Below, piece by piece: positions 11,319 through 22,936 of a stretch of 64,000 nucleotides of DNA. The stretch comes from Erinaceus europaeus (Eukaryota; Chordata; Mammalia; Eulipotyphla; Erinaceidae): NCBI RefSeq assembly GCF_950295315.1, contig NW_026647299.1, positions 1 through 64,000 of the forward strand. The letters run 5' to 3'. How positions within the stretch are numbered: position 1 is the first letter of the stretch; the number at the start of each line of letters is the position of its first letter. The position numbers were made by a program, and so were the translations under genes. Below the pieces are notes generated by a model. That model was given only the letters and a program-made list of their open reading frames with translations. It did no database searches and was not told the origin of the DNA.

Positions 11319-12005
11319 AATTTCTTATAAGCATGGAGTAAATTAATAGTGGTTTTGCTTTAGAATACAGTAAATGATTTATTGGAATATATTTTCTTAA
11401 CAGATTAATTCTTTCACTTAAATAATTTTACTAATGAAAGATCATGATATAAAAATTGTAAAGGATATGAAAAGGCACTTATATGCCTTACTAACTGACT
11501 TTGTCATGGATTGTTTTACTCCTGGTGGAAATAACCCTGGTGTATAACAATATCAAAGCTTCAGGTTCAATATAGACTTGAGTACTTGACTGTACTGCAG
11601 TTTCATCACCACCAAAAGTAGTTTCCACTAATCAGTTCCTTTCTCCCAATTCATCATGCCCACAATCTTACCTCTTAAAAAGATAAAATAAGAAAAAAAA
11701 AATCCTCTTTGTTAACTACCAATACCAATTTTTCTCTGAGTTTAAGACTTTGTGTTTATTTTATTTGTTTGTTCAACTTAACAATTTTGAAAATAACCCG
11801 ACTTTTCCTTTGGAAATATCTCCTTAGAGAAAAGACTCACTCACCGACTTTTATATGAAGGCTACATGAATCAAGTCTGCATTCTTTCAGTTGTGTGTTG
11901 ATTTAAGTCTTATTGCTCAACTAGCAATTTGAGCTGTGTGTTGTGAAACTCTTCAAAATGACTTTCACTGTACATAACACCCATGAGAGTTCACTGTTTC
12001 TCTTT
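11319..12005. other. Mostly unique sequence
   Basis: A possible very old SINE lies at 11530-11700 (ggttcaatatagac within it), but the match is too weak to call. Nothing else recognised. Confidence 0.5.
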
Positions 12006-12009
12006 CCTT

Positions 12010-12130
12010 TTTATAACAGCAAACTTGGTCACAGAAGGTTAAATGACTTTCCCCAAGGTTACCCAGTGATTCATGATCAGAAGTGGAAATAGAGCCCAGG
12101 TGTCCTCTTTATTTCAATAACTCCTCTTTG
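12010..12130 (-). mobile_element. MIR, ancient mammalian SINE
   Basis: The stretch cagaaggttaaatgactttccccaaggtta followed by agaagtggaaatagagcccaggt is the antisense MIR core: the well-known gaggttaagtaacttgcccaaggtcac followed by gccgggattcgaacccag. MIR is shared by all mammals, so this is old neutral DNA. Confidence 0.8.
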
Positions 12131-12674
12131 CTGAGTATTTAAAAAGTGACAGATTGGCTGTGCTCTCTCTACAGGCTTAGGGATATAGCAACATTGTCTT
12201 TGTTAATAGAGTCAAAATATTTAGTCTTATTTTAATCTTAAATAAATAATATAAAATTGAGAATTAACTAAAAACTTTCAGTATTTCAAAATAATGCTCA
12301 CAGACTTATTGGAGTTATTTGGTATAATGCCACTGGAAATTTGGTGGTGGGTTTTTTACATATTACAAATATACAGATAGCTACGGTACTCTTAAAATTG
12401 TATAATATTGTAAACCAGTGATAAATAATTAAATAGATATATACATATAACTTTTCAGAAACATAAGCATGCATAAAATAAAGTTCACATTAATAACATG
12501 ATAAAATCTATAAATTAATTAGCTGTTTATCTCACAAGATTTGAAATTCTATGTCAATTTAAAACAGATATATTTATTTGTATAAAGTATGCTTATATCA
12601 ATTACTGTGGTTCTTTCTTTTTCTTTTTTTTAATAATTCTATCACTTTTTTCTTTTCTTTCTTTTTTTTTTTTT
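12131..12674. other. Unique AT-rich sequence
   Basis: No gene or repeat family recognised; T-rich runs near 12610-12675. Confidence 0.55.
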
Positions 12675-12676
12675 TG

Positions 12677-12815
12677 CAGTTTTGATGACAGCGGCCCTAT
12701 AATATAGTTTGAGATCTGGGAGTGTGATGCCTCTGGTTCTGTTCTTTTTTTCTCAAGATTGTTTTGGCAATTCTAGGTCTTTTCTGGTTCCAGATAAACA
12801 TTTGTAGCATTTTTT
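12677..12815 (-). mobile_element. Short L1 ORF2 fragment
   Basis: ccctataatatagtttgagatctgggagtgtgatgcctc and ttttggcaattctagg match the antisense ORF2 of the young L1 at 27292-27380 closely. Only about 140 bases are present. Confidence 0.85.
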
Positions 12816-12835
12816 TCTTTTTTTTTTTTTCTTTT

Positions 12836-13025
12836 TCAGGTTTTTTTTTTTAAATAATTTATTTCTTTATTGGGGACTTAATGTTTTACATTCAACAGTA
12901 AATACAATAGTTTGTACATGCATAACATTCCCCAGATTCCCATTTAACAATACAACCCCCACTATGTCATTCATCATCTTTCATGGACCTGTATTCTCCC
13001 CAGCCACCCATCCACCCCACAGTCT
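12836..13025 (-). mobile_element. L1 3' end, alternative (type III) subfamily
   Basis: The T-tail and tttattggggacttaatg ... ttacattcaacagtaaa ... ccccagccacccatcc resemble the L1 3' ends at 53875 and 61852. They differ from the tail of the young L1 copies. It is 5'-truncated, with a type A/B SINE starting at once after it. Confidence 0.7.
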
Positions 13026-13029
13026 TCTT

Positions 13030-13266
13030 ATTTTTTTTAAAAAATTTAACTTTATTTATTTGTTATTGGGCAGAGACAGAGAGAAATTGAAAGAGAAGGG
13101 GGAACTAGAGAGGAAGAGAGACAGAAAGACGCCTGCAGACCTGATTCACCACCTGTGAAGGGACTCACCTGCAAGTGGGGAGCCTGGGCCTTGAACCGGG
13201 ATCCTGACCTGTCCTTGTGCTTTGCGCCAAGTGTGCTTAACCCGCTGCGCTACAGCCCGACTCCCT
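13030..13266 (-). mobile_element. Type B/A SINE, reverse
   Basis: Reverse copy: ttattgggcagagacagag tail and body, antisense B box ccttgaaccgggatcc, and a near-complete head, cgcttaacccgctgcgctacagcccgactccc type (here tgcttaacccgctgcg). Confidence 0.9.
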
Positions 13267-13394
13267 TTATTTTTCATTAATAGTCCATCATCTACTGTAA
13301 GTTACTTACTATCAAAAATAAAATGAAGAAAATATATCATTTAGGGAAAAAATGCACAAATTAATGAGTCAGACAGAGTGTGTGTGATAGTGGA

Positions 13395-13685
13395 TAGTCA
13401 GAGTGGTAGCATAGTGGATTAAGCTGAACACGTGGCTCAAAGCACAAAGACCCCTGTAAGGATCCCGGTTCCAGCCCCTGGCTCCCCACCTGCAGGGGAG
13501 TCGCTTCACAGGCAGTGAAGCAGGTCTGTAGGTGTCTATCTTTCTCTCCCCCTCTCTATCTTCCCCTCCTCTCTCCATTTCTCTCTGTCCTATCCAACAA
13601 CGACAACATCAATAATAACTACAACAATGAAACAACAAGGGCAACAAAAGGAAAAATAAATAAATAAGTATTTTTTTAAAAAAAG
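13395..13685 (+). mobile_element. Full-length type A SINE
   Basis: Forward copy beginning gtcagagtggtagcatagtgg, with degenerate B box ggttccagcccc, standard body, CAA-rich tail and an AATA/poly(A) end. A TSD was not clear. Confidence 0.9.
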
Positions 13686-13689
13686 AGAG

Positions 13690-14405
13690 AGACTTAACAA
13701 TGTAATTTTGAATTATAGCCAGGCTTTCACCTCTGTGAAGTTAGAGTAGATAAACTTCCGTATTCATCTGTATAAGTCAAACTAAAATCTCATAGCACAT
13801 ATGAATATACATTTTATAAATATACACATATATAATAGGTCTTTAACACATATAAAACATAGCACATAAAATACTATATACACATATAACACACAAGGTA
13901 GCAGAATATAGAAAAAAAAGGCAGATGTGGTAATTTCTCTGGTCAGACTTTTATAGCCCAAAATGGATTATGAGGAAGTCAGAAAGCTGGAAATGTCAGT
14001 AGGCAGAAACAATATTTTCCAAAACGATCAGATAATTCTAGCCAAATAATACGAGTGGGCAGCATAGCATCTAGAGAGAAAGACTTAGACAAAAAAAAAC
14101 ATTTAGATAATGAATAATCTACCTAAGTCTGACCCAAGAGAAATACAGCTTATTCTCATCCTGATAACATATGCTTTACAGAGGAACTAAACATTCATCC
14201 AGGCTAGGTTGTAACGTGGCCCCACTGTGATGTCTTCTGAAAAAAAAAAAATCAAGTAGAAATTGTGTTAGCTCTTCCTCATATGGCCATAGCAAGGACC
14301 TCTACCCAAACCTTCTTCCCCTGCCTCCGCATCTTACCCCCAACACATCTAAATGATTAGTGGAAACCAGATAGGAAGAGTGAATTTAAAAAATATATAT
14401 ATTTA
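13690..14405. other. Unique sequence
   Basis: AT-rich, with TATA/CACATA-like runs at 13800-13890. No gene recognised. Confidence 0.55.
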
Positions 14406-14408
14406 TAG

Positions 14409-14665
14409 TAGTTGGGCGGTAGGAAAACTGGTTAAGCGCAGGTGGCACAAAGCGCAAGGACTGGCATAAGGATTCCGGTTCGAGCCCCGGCCTCTCCATC
14501 TGCATGGGAGTCGCTTCACAGGTGGTGAAGCAGGACTGCAGGTGTCTATCTTTTTCTCCTCCTCTCTATCTTCCCCTCCTCTCTCCATTTCTCTCTGTTC
14601 TATCCAACAACGACATCAATAGCAACAATAACTACAACAATAAAAAAATTTTTAAAAAGAAAGAG
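14409..14665 (+). mobile_element. Type A SINE
   Basis: Forward copy: head agttgggcggtaggaaaactgg, B box ggttcgagcccc, body and CAA-rich tail ending aacaataaaaaaattt. Confidence 0.92.
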
Positions 14666-14667
14666 AA

Positions 14668-14884
14668 AAATTATTTATTTTTGTTACTGGATAGATACAG
14701 AGAGAAATTGAGAGAGGAGAGGGGCCGATAGAGAGGGAAGGAGACAGAGAAACACCTACAGCCCTGCTTATGAAGCTTTTCCCCCTGCAGCTGGGGATGA
14801 GCATGATCAGGCACTTGAAACTGGGTCCTTGTGCACTGTTACCTGTGCACTTAATCAGGTGAACCACCACCTGGTCCTCCCCCA
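14668..14884 (-). mobile_element. Type B SINE, reverse
   Basis: Reverse copy joined tail to tail with the preceding forward SINE. ttgttactggatagatacagag, the antisense block gaagctttttcccctgcagc-like (here gaagcttttccccctgcag), and head end aggtgaaccaccacctggtcc. The two SINEs form a short inverted pair of related bodies. Confidence 0.9.
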
Positions 14885-14972
14885 AGAAGAGTGGATTTTT
14901 TTTTAACCGTACTGGTGAGAGCAAGATGATTCTCCCCAGACCTCTAAAGTGGTGTTAGAAGAATATTGTTGG

Positions 14973-15263
14973 GGAGTCGGGTGGTAGTGCAGCAGGTTAA
15001 GCACACGTGGCACAAAGCTCAAGGTTGTCCAGCGGAAGGATCCCAGTTCATGCCCCAGCTCCCCACCTGCAGGGGAGTCGCTCCACAGGTGTTGAAGCAG
15101 GTCTACAGGTGTCTATCTTTCTCTGCCCCCTGTCTTCCCCTCCTCTCTCCATTTCTATCTGTCCTATCCAACAACCAGCGACATCAATAACAATAATAAC
15201 TACAACAACATTAAAAAGACAACAAGGGCAACAAAAGGCAAAATAAATAAATAATAATAAAAA
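14973..15263 (+). mobile_element. Full-length type A SINE with 13-bp TSD
   Basis: Forward copy with A box tagtgcagcagg and B-box region agttcatgcccc, standard body and (AATA)n end. The direct repeats agaatattgttgg at 14960-14972 and 15264-15276 fix the insertion. Confidence 0.95.
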
Positions 15264-15276
15264 AGAATATTGTTGG

Positions 15277-15857
15277 AGTGTCAGAATTTTGCCAGCATTC
15301 ATTACTATCAAAGTGATGCTTCCATGGTGACTGCAATAAATTATTCTGTCCCCTCCAGTCAGACTCTTATTTTGGCCCAATCCATTAGTAAAAAAAAGAG
15401 AGAGAGAGACACAGAGAGAGAGAACTTCATAACACCTCACCCCTCACCCATGCTTCTCTCATTCTGTCTACATTGGTGAGCTTGGTGAATGATGGCATGG
15501 AATATCAATCTGGAAGGGATAAAATGGTGCCTCATTTCCACTCATCAATGTCAAAGGAAATATGACCAAACACAATATTTACATTAGATATAGAATATTA
15601 TAAAATGGACAATACTCAGTTCGATAAATGATGACTCATTATACTGATGATTAGGTGGATATCACAAGTAATGAAAAAGGACAACAACATAGGCTAGCAC
15701 ACAGGTGTTTGATATTCTCATAGAAATTTAAACAACTTGCGTAATAGTGCTGCAAAGAGAGTTATAACTATCCTTGATACGAACAGACAAAGTTATAAAA
15801 TGTATGAAGGATGTATAGAAGGACGAGATGGATGTTACAGAACTTAAAAGATATATA
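15277..15857. other. Unique sequence
   Basis: No gene or repeat recognised except a short GA-rich run near 15398-15422. Confidence 0.55.
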
Positions 15858-16038
15858 GGAGGCCAAATGGTGGCACACCCAGTTGAGGGAACATATTAAG
15901 ATGCAGAAGAACGTGGATTAAAGCTTCTGGTCCCTGCTTTCAGGGGGACATTTTCATTAGTAGTGAAGCAGTGCTACAGGTGTCTCTCTCTCTTCTCCTT
16001 CTCTGTCTTTCCCTTATTTCTCAATTTATCCATATCTA

Positions 16039-16093
<55 letters not shown>

Positions 16094-16282
16094 GCAGAAG
16101 GGGAACTTCAAAAGGGGGTGAAGCAGTGCTATAGGTGTTCCACTACCTCTTCCCCACCACCACATGTATTTATATCTGCCCTGTCAAATAGAAAATAAAC
16201 ATATAAGAACAAAAATGGCTCTCAGGAGTGGTGGAGTCATTGTGCCCACACTGAGCCCCAGCGATAACACTGGTGACTAAAT
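15858..16282 (+). mobile_element. Type B SINE expanded by a CA microsatellite
   Basis: Forward copy: head gccaaatggtggcacaccc, block gtagtgaagcagtgctacaggtg, then (CA)25 at about 16041-16090. The block then recurs (ggggtgaagcagtgctataggtg), followed by the shared 3' module (gagccccagcgataacactggtg). The repeated block suggests a partial tandem duplication or a SINE dimer around the CA tract. Confidence 0.78.
16041..16090. repeat. (CA)n microsatellite
   Basis: About 25 uninterrupted CA units within a type B SINE. ORFs here reading as alternating His-Thr or Cys-Val are artefacts of this repeat. Confidence 0.97.
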
Positions 16283-16573
16283 ATGTAAATTAATGAATGA
16301 ACACATAAAGCATAGTTGATGAGTTTGGTGATGAAATGAAGAATTCAAAAGAAAGAACTTAAGGAAAAGAAAGTTAAAATTTCATGAAAGCAAAGATACT
16401 CAATGAAAGTTATCTGTTCTGACTGACAAAGGGAAAACAAATCAGGAAAAAAAATCACAAGTCTCAGAGTTATATGGACTACTACACAAATAAATATTTG
16501 TGTTGTTAGAGTTCCATAACTAAAGAAAGAGTGAGAGATAAGAATTTGTGTATTCCTGTTGTTCATATAGAAC

Positions 16574-16650
16574 CATAAAGGTAGCTCAGAAAGAGCACAA
16601 GCCTTTCGAGGGTGAAGCCCCAAGTTCGAATCCCAACATTGCTATGTGCC
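16574..16650 (+). mobile_element. tRNA-Ala-like SINE head
   Basis: ggtagctcagaaagagcac (A-box-like) and agttcgaatccc (B box, 16623-16634) are spaced as in a tRNA. The sequence cannot form a full cloverleaf and runs into purine-rich SINE body and worn sequence up to about 16770. I therefore call it SINE-derived, not a tRNA gene. Confidence 0.55.
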
Positions 16651-16854
16651 AGAAATGAGTGGGACTCTTTGGAATCTCTCTTATATTCTGGCTTTATTTT
16701 ATTTCATATAAAAAGAGGAGGGGGAAAAGGGTTAGAGAAAGAGGAAGGGGAAGAGGGTCACTCTGGTAAATGCAGTAACAAAAACTAAAGGAGAATCAGT
16801 CTCAGGTTTTCAAGTCCTAAACTTTACTATATGAGTTATTCCCTTGACACAGAG

Positions 16855-17309
16855 GTCTGTCTGTCTCTCTGTCTATCCATCTATCTATCCTTTTATTTAC
16901 ATCTATCTACCTATCTTTTATGTACCTATCATATATCACCATCTATATCTATTTATCTATCATATATATAAATATATATAATATATATCACATAGAGAAG
17001 ACATTTCACTTAGTTACTATGTCATTTTATGGAACATGTTTCATTTTCTATGAGAAGCACAGATATTACTGTCCCTCACCATATATAACACTAGATTTAA
17101 ACCCAGTAATGAATTTTCTGAAGGACAAATGCCTTCCTTATAATATTCTAGCTTTATTTTAAAACATAGAAAAATTAGATGCTATTCAAAATTTTCTCTA
17201 ATAATAATCTAGTTCAATTTTAATATCAATTATAGTGTAATTTATGCTCATCTTATTCTAAACTGTATGAAGTTACCTATGTAATTTTGATAAATGTATT
17301 TGTCTCAAA

Positions 17310-17340
<31 letters not shown>

Positions 17341-18100
17341 CCCTGTATGCCTGCATTATTTTTCCTGGTTAAGATGACTACTACAAATTTTCATTTTTCT
17401 ATGTTTTCTGTTTCTGAAAAGGGAACGTTTTTTTTTTCCAGGTCTGCTCCTGATCCCATGATGCATAGAAATACAGTTGCCATGACAACTGTTCCACAAA
17501 CTTAAGGCAAACCCATATCATACTAACTGCTGAGCTGTTCAGCAAGCAGATGGGAGACCCCAGGTTCATAGCCTTTGTTTTTTTATCTGACTCTTTTGAC
17601 TTTATAATTCATCTTAGCATGGGAAATGAAAGGCTTCCTTTTTAAATTTAAGTTAGTTAAATACTTGCTATATTCAAAATTCTTTAATGTCCTAAGGTTT
17701 ATATAGCATATATTTAAATGTTCAAAGATAACAGCAATACTTCATTTGTTATTCATACATATTCATAAGTGAAAACAAAACTGAAATTATGTGTGATCAA
17801 AATTAATAGTCCTTAGATTTAAGAAAGTTATTTTTAGCATGACTGCATATAATATTGGAAGTTGAGGCATCTCTTATACTTTAATAACTGAAACATTATT
17901 CTATCTTTGCTTCTCTTTATCTTCTGAGAATACTGTGATTCCCAAGAATATTGTAGGATATATCCAAATAAGAAAAGACTATACCTAAGGATATATTATT
18001 TCATTTGCACTAGATGTTTAGTTACTAGATTTTTTTAACCAGACAACACTAATTAGAGTCTTAATCATGCCCTGGACTATAAGAGTGGTACAGAGATTAG
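16855..18100. other. Unique AT-rich sequence with microsatellites
   Basis: Contains a (CTAT)n-like stretch at 16860-16990 and a (CA)n tract at 17311-17341. No gene recognised. Confidence 0.6.
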
Positions 18101-18105
18101 TGTGA

Positions 18106-18404
18106 ACTGCCTCTCTCCTTTACTCCTGAACCTAAGTGAAGGAAGCTCCATATTTCAATTATAGATGCTGGTTTTATTGAATCAATAGTATGGTCAAAAT
18201 AATGAATCAATAACAGCAACAATAATAACTACAACAATAAAACAACAAGGGCAACAAAAAGGAATAAATAAATATTAAAATAAATAAATAAATACATATT
18301 CAGTTCATTATTCTGACCGTACTATTGATTCAATAAAACCAGCATCTATAATTGAAATATGGAGCTTCCTTCACTTAGGTTCAGGAGTAAAGGAGAGAGG
18401 CAGT
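18106..18404. repeat. 101-bp inverted repeat around an orphan SINE tail
   Basis: The left arm 18106-18206 (actgcctctctcc ... aataatgaa) is the reverse complement of the right arm 18304-18404 (ttcattatt ... gagaggcagt). By eye only two positions in 101 differ, both near the inner ends. The 97-bp spacer 18207-18303 consists mainly of the 3' tail of a type A SINE (caataataactac, aacaacaagggcaac) plus an (AAAT)n run, with no SINE head. The arms match no repeat family I recognise. The right arm abuts an old L1 fragment. The near identity of the arms points to a recent event. Confidence 0.95.
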
Positions 18405-18630
18405 GCTTGAGTAGTATCCCATTGTATATATACATCAGAACTTTCTTTGTCACTCGTCTGTCATTAGACAGATGGGTTTCTTCCAAGTGTTGACTATTGA
18501 TGCTGTGCACATATGCAAACATATCTTTTTTGGTAAGTGTATTGTTTCCTTTGGATAAATCTGCAGGAAAGAAATTGCTGTATGTTCCTAATACTTGACA
18601 TCAATATTTTTTCAAAACTTGTCTATATAA
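18405..18630 (-). mobile_element. Ancient L1 ORF2/3' fragment
   Basis: ttgagtagtatcccattgtatatatac, cactcgtctgtcattagacag and cctttggataaatctgc match the antisense C-terminal end of ORF2 of old mammalian L1M elements. It begins exactly where the inverted-repeat arm ends. Confidence 0.8.
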
Positions 18631-20255
18631 ATAAATGCAACCACAAACACTTTGAGGTTACTAAAGGTATTCAAAGTAGCTTAACCTCATCATTCTTCAC
18701 TGTGCCACTTTGTTAAACTAAAATGATTTACTCGGGTCATTTATCTTTCATATACATAAGGAAAGTCATATGCTTCAAACTATATCTGTATTTTAAATTT
18801 GAGTAGTAAAAAAAAAAAAAGGTTGGTGATTTCCATTTATATCTCTCCAAAAGCTGGACTTACTCTATCTTCTCCAACCCCTACAGTTCTTCAAAATAAT
18901 AATTAGTTTTTCAAATAACTACTGCTCTTTCTAGCACATAAAATAGTAAAGTTAATAAAATACAATTAACTTCTGATAATGTTCTTTTAGTAGTTTCTCT
19001 AGCCAGAGTCATAGCTTCATTTAATATTTGTTCTGCCTGTCAAGTATTCCAGGACAGGGAGACTACCAGCTGTTTCACAGATATAATCCAACATCTAAAA
19101 GCAGCTCCTCCCTTATAAGCACCTGACTCCAACACCAATCCAAAATATGTCAGCCTGTCTTTAGTAAACTGCAGAAATGATAAAACTATTTAACAAAATA
19201 GAAACTTTATATATATATATTTTGAAAATGCCAAGTTGGAGAATAAAGTACGTTTGAAAAGGTAGTTACTGTCATGATAGGATTGGAGCACTGCTTTTTG
19301 GTGTAGTTTCCCCAAATTCTTGCTGTATGAAAGGCAATCAAATCAAGCTGCCACAATGGAAAACATTTATTTGTATTCATATCTTGTCTTTGTTTTCTGA
19401 CTGTAACGTTGTATCCTGAAGAAATGTGGATGCTAGTTGAGCTATGGAGATAGGGGAAAGAGAAGCATTTACTTTGAACTGATTCTAAGAAGCATTAATT
19501 TTTTTCCTCCTATTGTTCTCCTTGGGCATTTTTTGTTTATGTGTTTGCCCAAAGCAGTCACTGTATCTCTGAACTTTCGGACTTCTTATCAGTTTTGTTT
19601 CACAACAACATTCAGAACTTAAGAGTTTATAGAAGAAAAGTAATTATATTTTCTAACTTTAATAGTGTCACATTTTTAAATAAACCTGTAAGTTTTTTCT
19701 TTAATAAACATCATCTTAAACCATGTGTTTCATTTTCTTCACTAAGCCTTTCGATATCCACTCTTGTGTTTGGGAATACTCCTTTATTGCACTTATTCTT
19801 TTTGGGCACAAAAGAAATCATCACAAACCCCTTGGGTTTTTCTAAGCTGGCAAATAATCAAACAAGCATCAGAAAGACTCATAAGAGAAAGGAGTAAAAA
19901 AAGAAGTTTAATAATAGCATGTGTATCTTTAACATACATGGGAGAGAACCAGGAAGATTGAGAAATTCACCCTGTTGGTTCCAAACACCACTTTAAATAA
20001 CTAAGACAAAGGACTTTGAATGGGTGAGAAAAGGGAACACATCTGTTATTTGTAAGACCAGAGAAAGTACAGCAAACTATCAGTGAAATGTAGAATTAAT
20101 TTTGCTTTCTCTGTTGCAAAAATATTGGATTAAGTCTTCCCAAACCATACAGTGCCTTTAGATATGTAAATGTATTCTTTTAAAAGGTAGTTACCTGCCC
20201 CCCTCCCCTATACTCTTAAAGTAAACTTTGTTGACATTACAAAAGACATCAAAAG
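18631..20255. other. Unique sequence
   Basis: No repeat family or exon-like ORF recognised. ORFs at 19437-19961 overlap one another in different frames and show no domain. Confidence 0.55.
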
Positions 20256-20257
20256 GG

Positions 20258-20550
20258 GGCCTATCCCAGTGGTGGCACACCAGGTTAAGCACACTTAGTA
20301 ATAAGCCCAAGGACCCATGAAAAAATCTGGGTTCCAGCCCCTGTCTCCCTATCTGCAGGGGTTTTGCTTCACTAGTAGGGATATGAGTCTTCAGGTGTCT
20401 GTTTTTCTCTCTCCTTCTCTATCACCTCCTCCCCCTCTCAATTTCTCTTTGTTCTATCTAATAAAAATGGAAAACAGTGTCCACCAGGAACAGTGGATTC
20501 GGAGTGCCGGCATCATTAGGCCCCAGCAATAACCCTAAAGGGGGAAAAAG
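20258..20550 (+). mobile_element. Type B SINE with the shared 3' module
   Basis: Forward copy: head cagtggtggcacaccagg, B-box region gggttccagcccc, body, a short ctaataaaaatgg link, then the module ccaccaggaacagtgg ... gccccagcaataaccctaaagg. Flanked by an imperfect repeat, a(g/a)acatcaaa and a(g)tcatcaaa. Confidence 0.87.
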
Positions 20551-22564
20551 TCATCAAAGAATTCAAAGGAACAATTTAACAGAAAGTAAGGGTTCATTGA
20601 CTTGAAAATTCCACAAGTTTAGTGGTACACTTCTAGGAAGAGCTAGAGAGGATCTGGCATTATACAGAGTATAGTAACTAGTAAAGGTGCTGTAATTCCT
20701 TATATATATATTTCGAGTGTTCCAGGAAAGACTTTGCGAACTGATGAGGAAGAGAGTTGAGCATATACCGATGGGAAACATATACCTGTATATACATCAT
20801 GTTTAAGAAAATGGAGGGTAAATGTCAAGGCCATAGCTTTTAGTAGAGTGATGAGGAGAAAGACAGATCTTTTTCTCCTCTACATTCCTGTTTGTGTGCT
20901 TATTAATACAAGATTTTTTCTAAGATTCTGTCATTGTGTAATCCAAGCAGAAGGGCTAAAACTCCCATAGGAATGGTTGCCACAACCCCTAAGCCATAGC
21001 CTTAGGACAGTTTGATTTTACATTTCCAAGACCCAGAGTCTATGTCAAGTTTATTAGGGAGAAGAAGTACTGAGTTGCCAAAAGTTTTTATTTTATTCCA
21101 TAAGATGCCTGATACATGCACAGTCATAGAGTGAACTGACTAACTGCTATTATTTGGAACCCTTTAAAGCATAAAATTGAAAAGAAGTGCACATTTTAGA
21201 ATATCAATGAATCATAGACATCTAGTTAGTGTACATAATTTTCAAACAGTTTAATATTCTCACCCCTCCATAATTTTTACTATGTACTTTCCTTCACTGA
21301 ACAACTCAGTTCATCTCTCTACTCTTTTCCCCTCCCTCTCATCTCTGTAAATTATAAAATGACACTCTTTCCTAACCACTTTTGAACTTCTCTCAGTTAA
21401 ATAATTCTTGGTATGCATTTGGATCCATAAAAATATGTGTTGGGTTATGATAACCTATGAGGAAACATGAGTTCAAATTGCCTAATGATTTACTTAATGC
21501 CATGTCAGGTTGTGGCAGTTGTAGGATGTTTATTCAAATACATCAACACTCCTTTCAATATTTAATTTTATGTAACATGTGTAAAATGTACATAATATGA
21601 ATGAGAAATTTGAAAAACAACTCAATACAAATTTCTAAAATTGTTTTACCATGTCTTTTTACTGTATGCAAATTAAGTTTGCTGTTAAAATCATCATATC
21701 AAACCAGTTCAGATTTTATATAATCAGTGCATTTAAAAAATTCAGTTACACATTTATCACCACAAAGTATTATAATTTAATTTTTTATAAGTTTTTTGGT
21801 ACTGTCAAATATCCACTTAACTTGATTAGTTATTATTGATTTTGTTATGGCTTAACAAAGGAAGTTCTTACTATTAAAAAAATCCAGTGGCTAAAAGGAT
21901 ACACAGTCTTTCCTCTGAGCATCAGGATGTTCTTTCTGTGAGGTTGACATCTTGGGTAATCTCAAGAGAAAAGTAGGCAGGATAAGGCAGAGCCATTCCT
22001 GAAGCTTTACAGTGTTTTACCCAGGTCAGTCCTTTTGGGATTGGTGCTTTATTAACTTTGGAACTTCCAGTGAGAATTTTCTGTCTCTGTTATTTTAGCA
22101 AACTGGGCAGTCTATGACTAGCATAACAATGACCAGAGTCTGCTTACAAGAGTAAGGTAATTTAAGCAATACAAAAATACTTTTAAATTGGAAAAATAAG
22201 ACAGAAATAGTTTGGTAAGATTGTGATTTAATAAATTTGGATTCTGCTCTGAGAATTGTCCTGGGTGCTTCAACAAAGTGAATATCAAAGGAATGATGGG
22301 GAAGGGAAATTTGAAGCATGCAGAATAACACTTAGTTTAAGGATGCTCAAACAGATAGGACAAACAAATACACGATGGAAAATTTCATCACAGACTCAAA
22401 TTTTTAATTACATATTAAAAAAACAATAACAAGATAAATATATTTAAAGTAAATAGGGAACTGTGAATATAAAATGAAAGGATATTGTGAATTTTCTATA
22501 AATTTTCTAGTGATAAAATTTTGTATTGAATTTATATCCTAGAAAGTCTATTTTTAAGGAATTT
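20551..22564. other. Unique AT-rich tract
   Basis: No gene or recognised repeat; it may include diverged old repeats I cannot place. Confidence 0.5.
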
Positions 22565-22565
22565 A

Positions 22566-22865
22566 TTATTTTTATTATTTTATATTTATTTATTTATTCT
22601 ATTTTTTGTTGCCCTTGTTGTCTTATTGTTGTAGCTATTATTGTTGTTATTGATGTCATTGTTGTTGGATAGAACAGAGAGAAATGGAGAGAGGAGGGGA
22701 AGACAGAGAGGAGGAGAGAAAGATAGACATCTGCAGACCCACTTCACCGCCTGTGAAGCGACTACCCTGCAGATGGGGAGCCGGGGTTCGAACCGGGATC
22801 CTTATGCCGGTCCTTGTGCTTTGCGCCACCTGCGCTTAACCCGCTGTGCTACAGCCCAACTCCCA
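22566..22865 (-). mobile_element. Full-length type A SINE, reverse
   Basis: Reverse copy with a long T/ATTT-rich tail, ttgttgcccttgttg, the body, antisense B box gttcgaaccgggatcc, and a complete head end cgcttaacccgctgtgctacagcccaactccc (quoted in parts elsewhere). Low divergence. Confidence 0.93.
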
Positions 22866-22890
22866 GCCTCCTTAATTTTTATGTGTCTCT

Positions 22891-22893
<3 letters not shown>

Positions 22894-22932
<39 letters not shown>
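22894..22932. repeat. (CT)n microsatellite
   Basis: About 19 CT units just 3' of the SINE. Confidence 0.95.

Positions 22933-22934
<2 letters not shown>

Positions 22935-22936
<2 letters not shown>

Noticed and set aside
16574..16650. Possible tRNA-Ala gene
   Set aside because: A- and B-box-like motifs are present, but the acceptor stem does not pair and it runs into SINE body sequence.
19437..19961. Overlapping ORFs of 61-118 codons as a possible gene
   Set aside because: No domain, no splice-site context and three overlapping frames of similar length; consistent with chance in AT-rich DNA.
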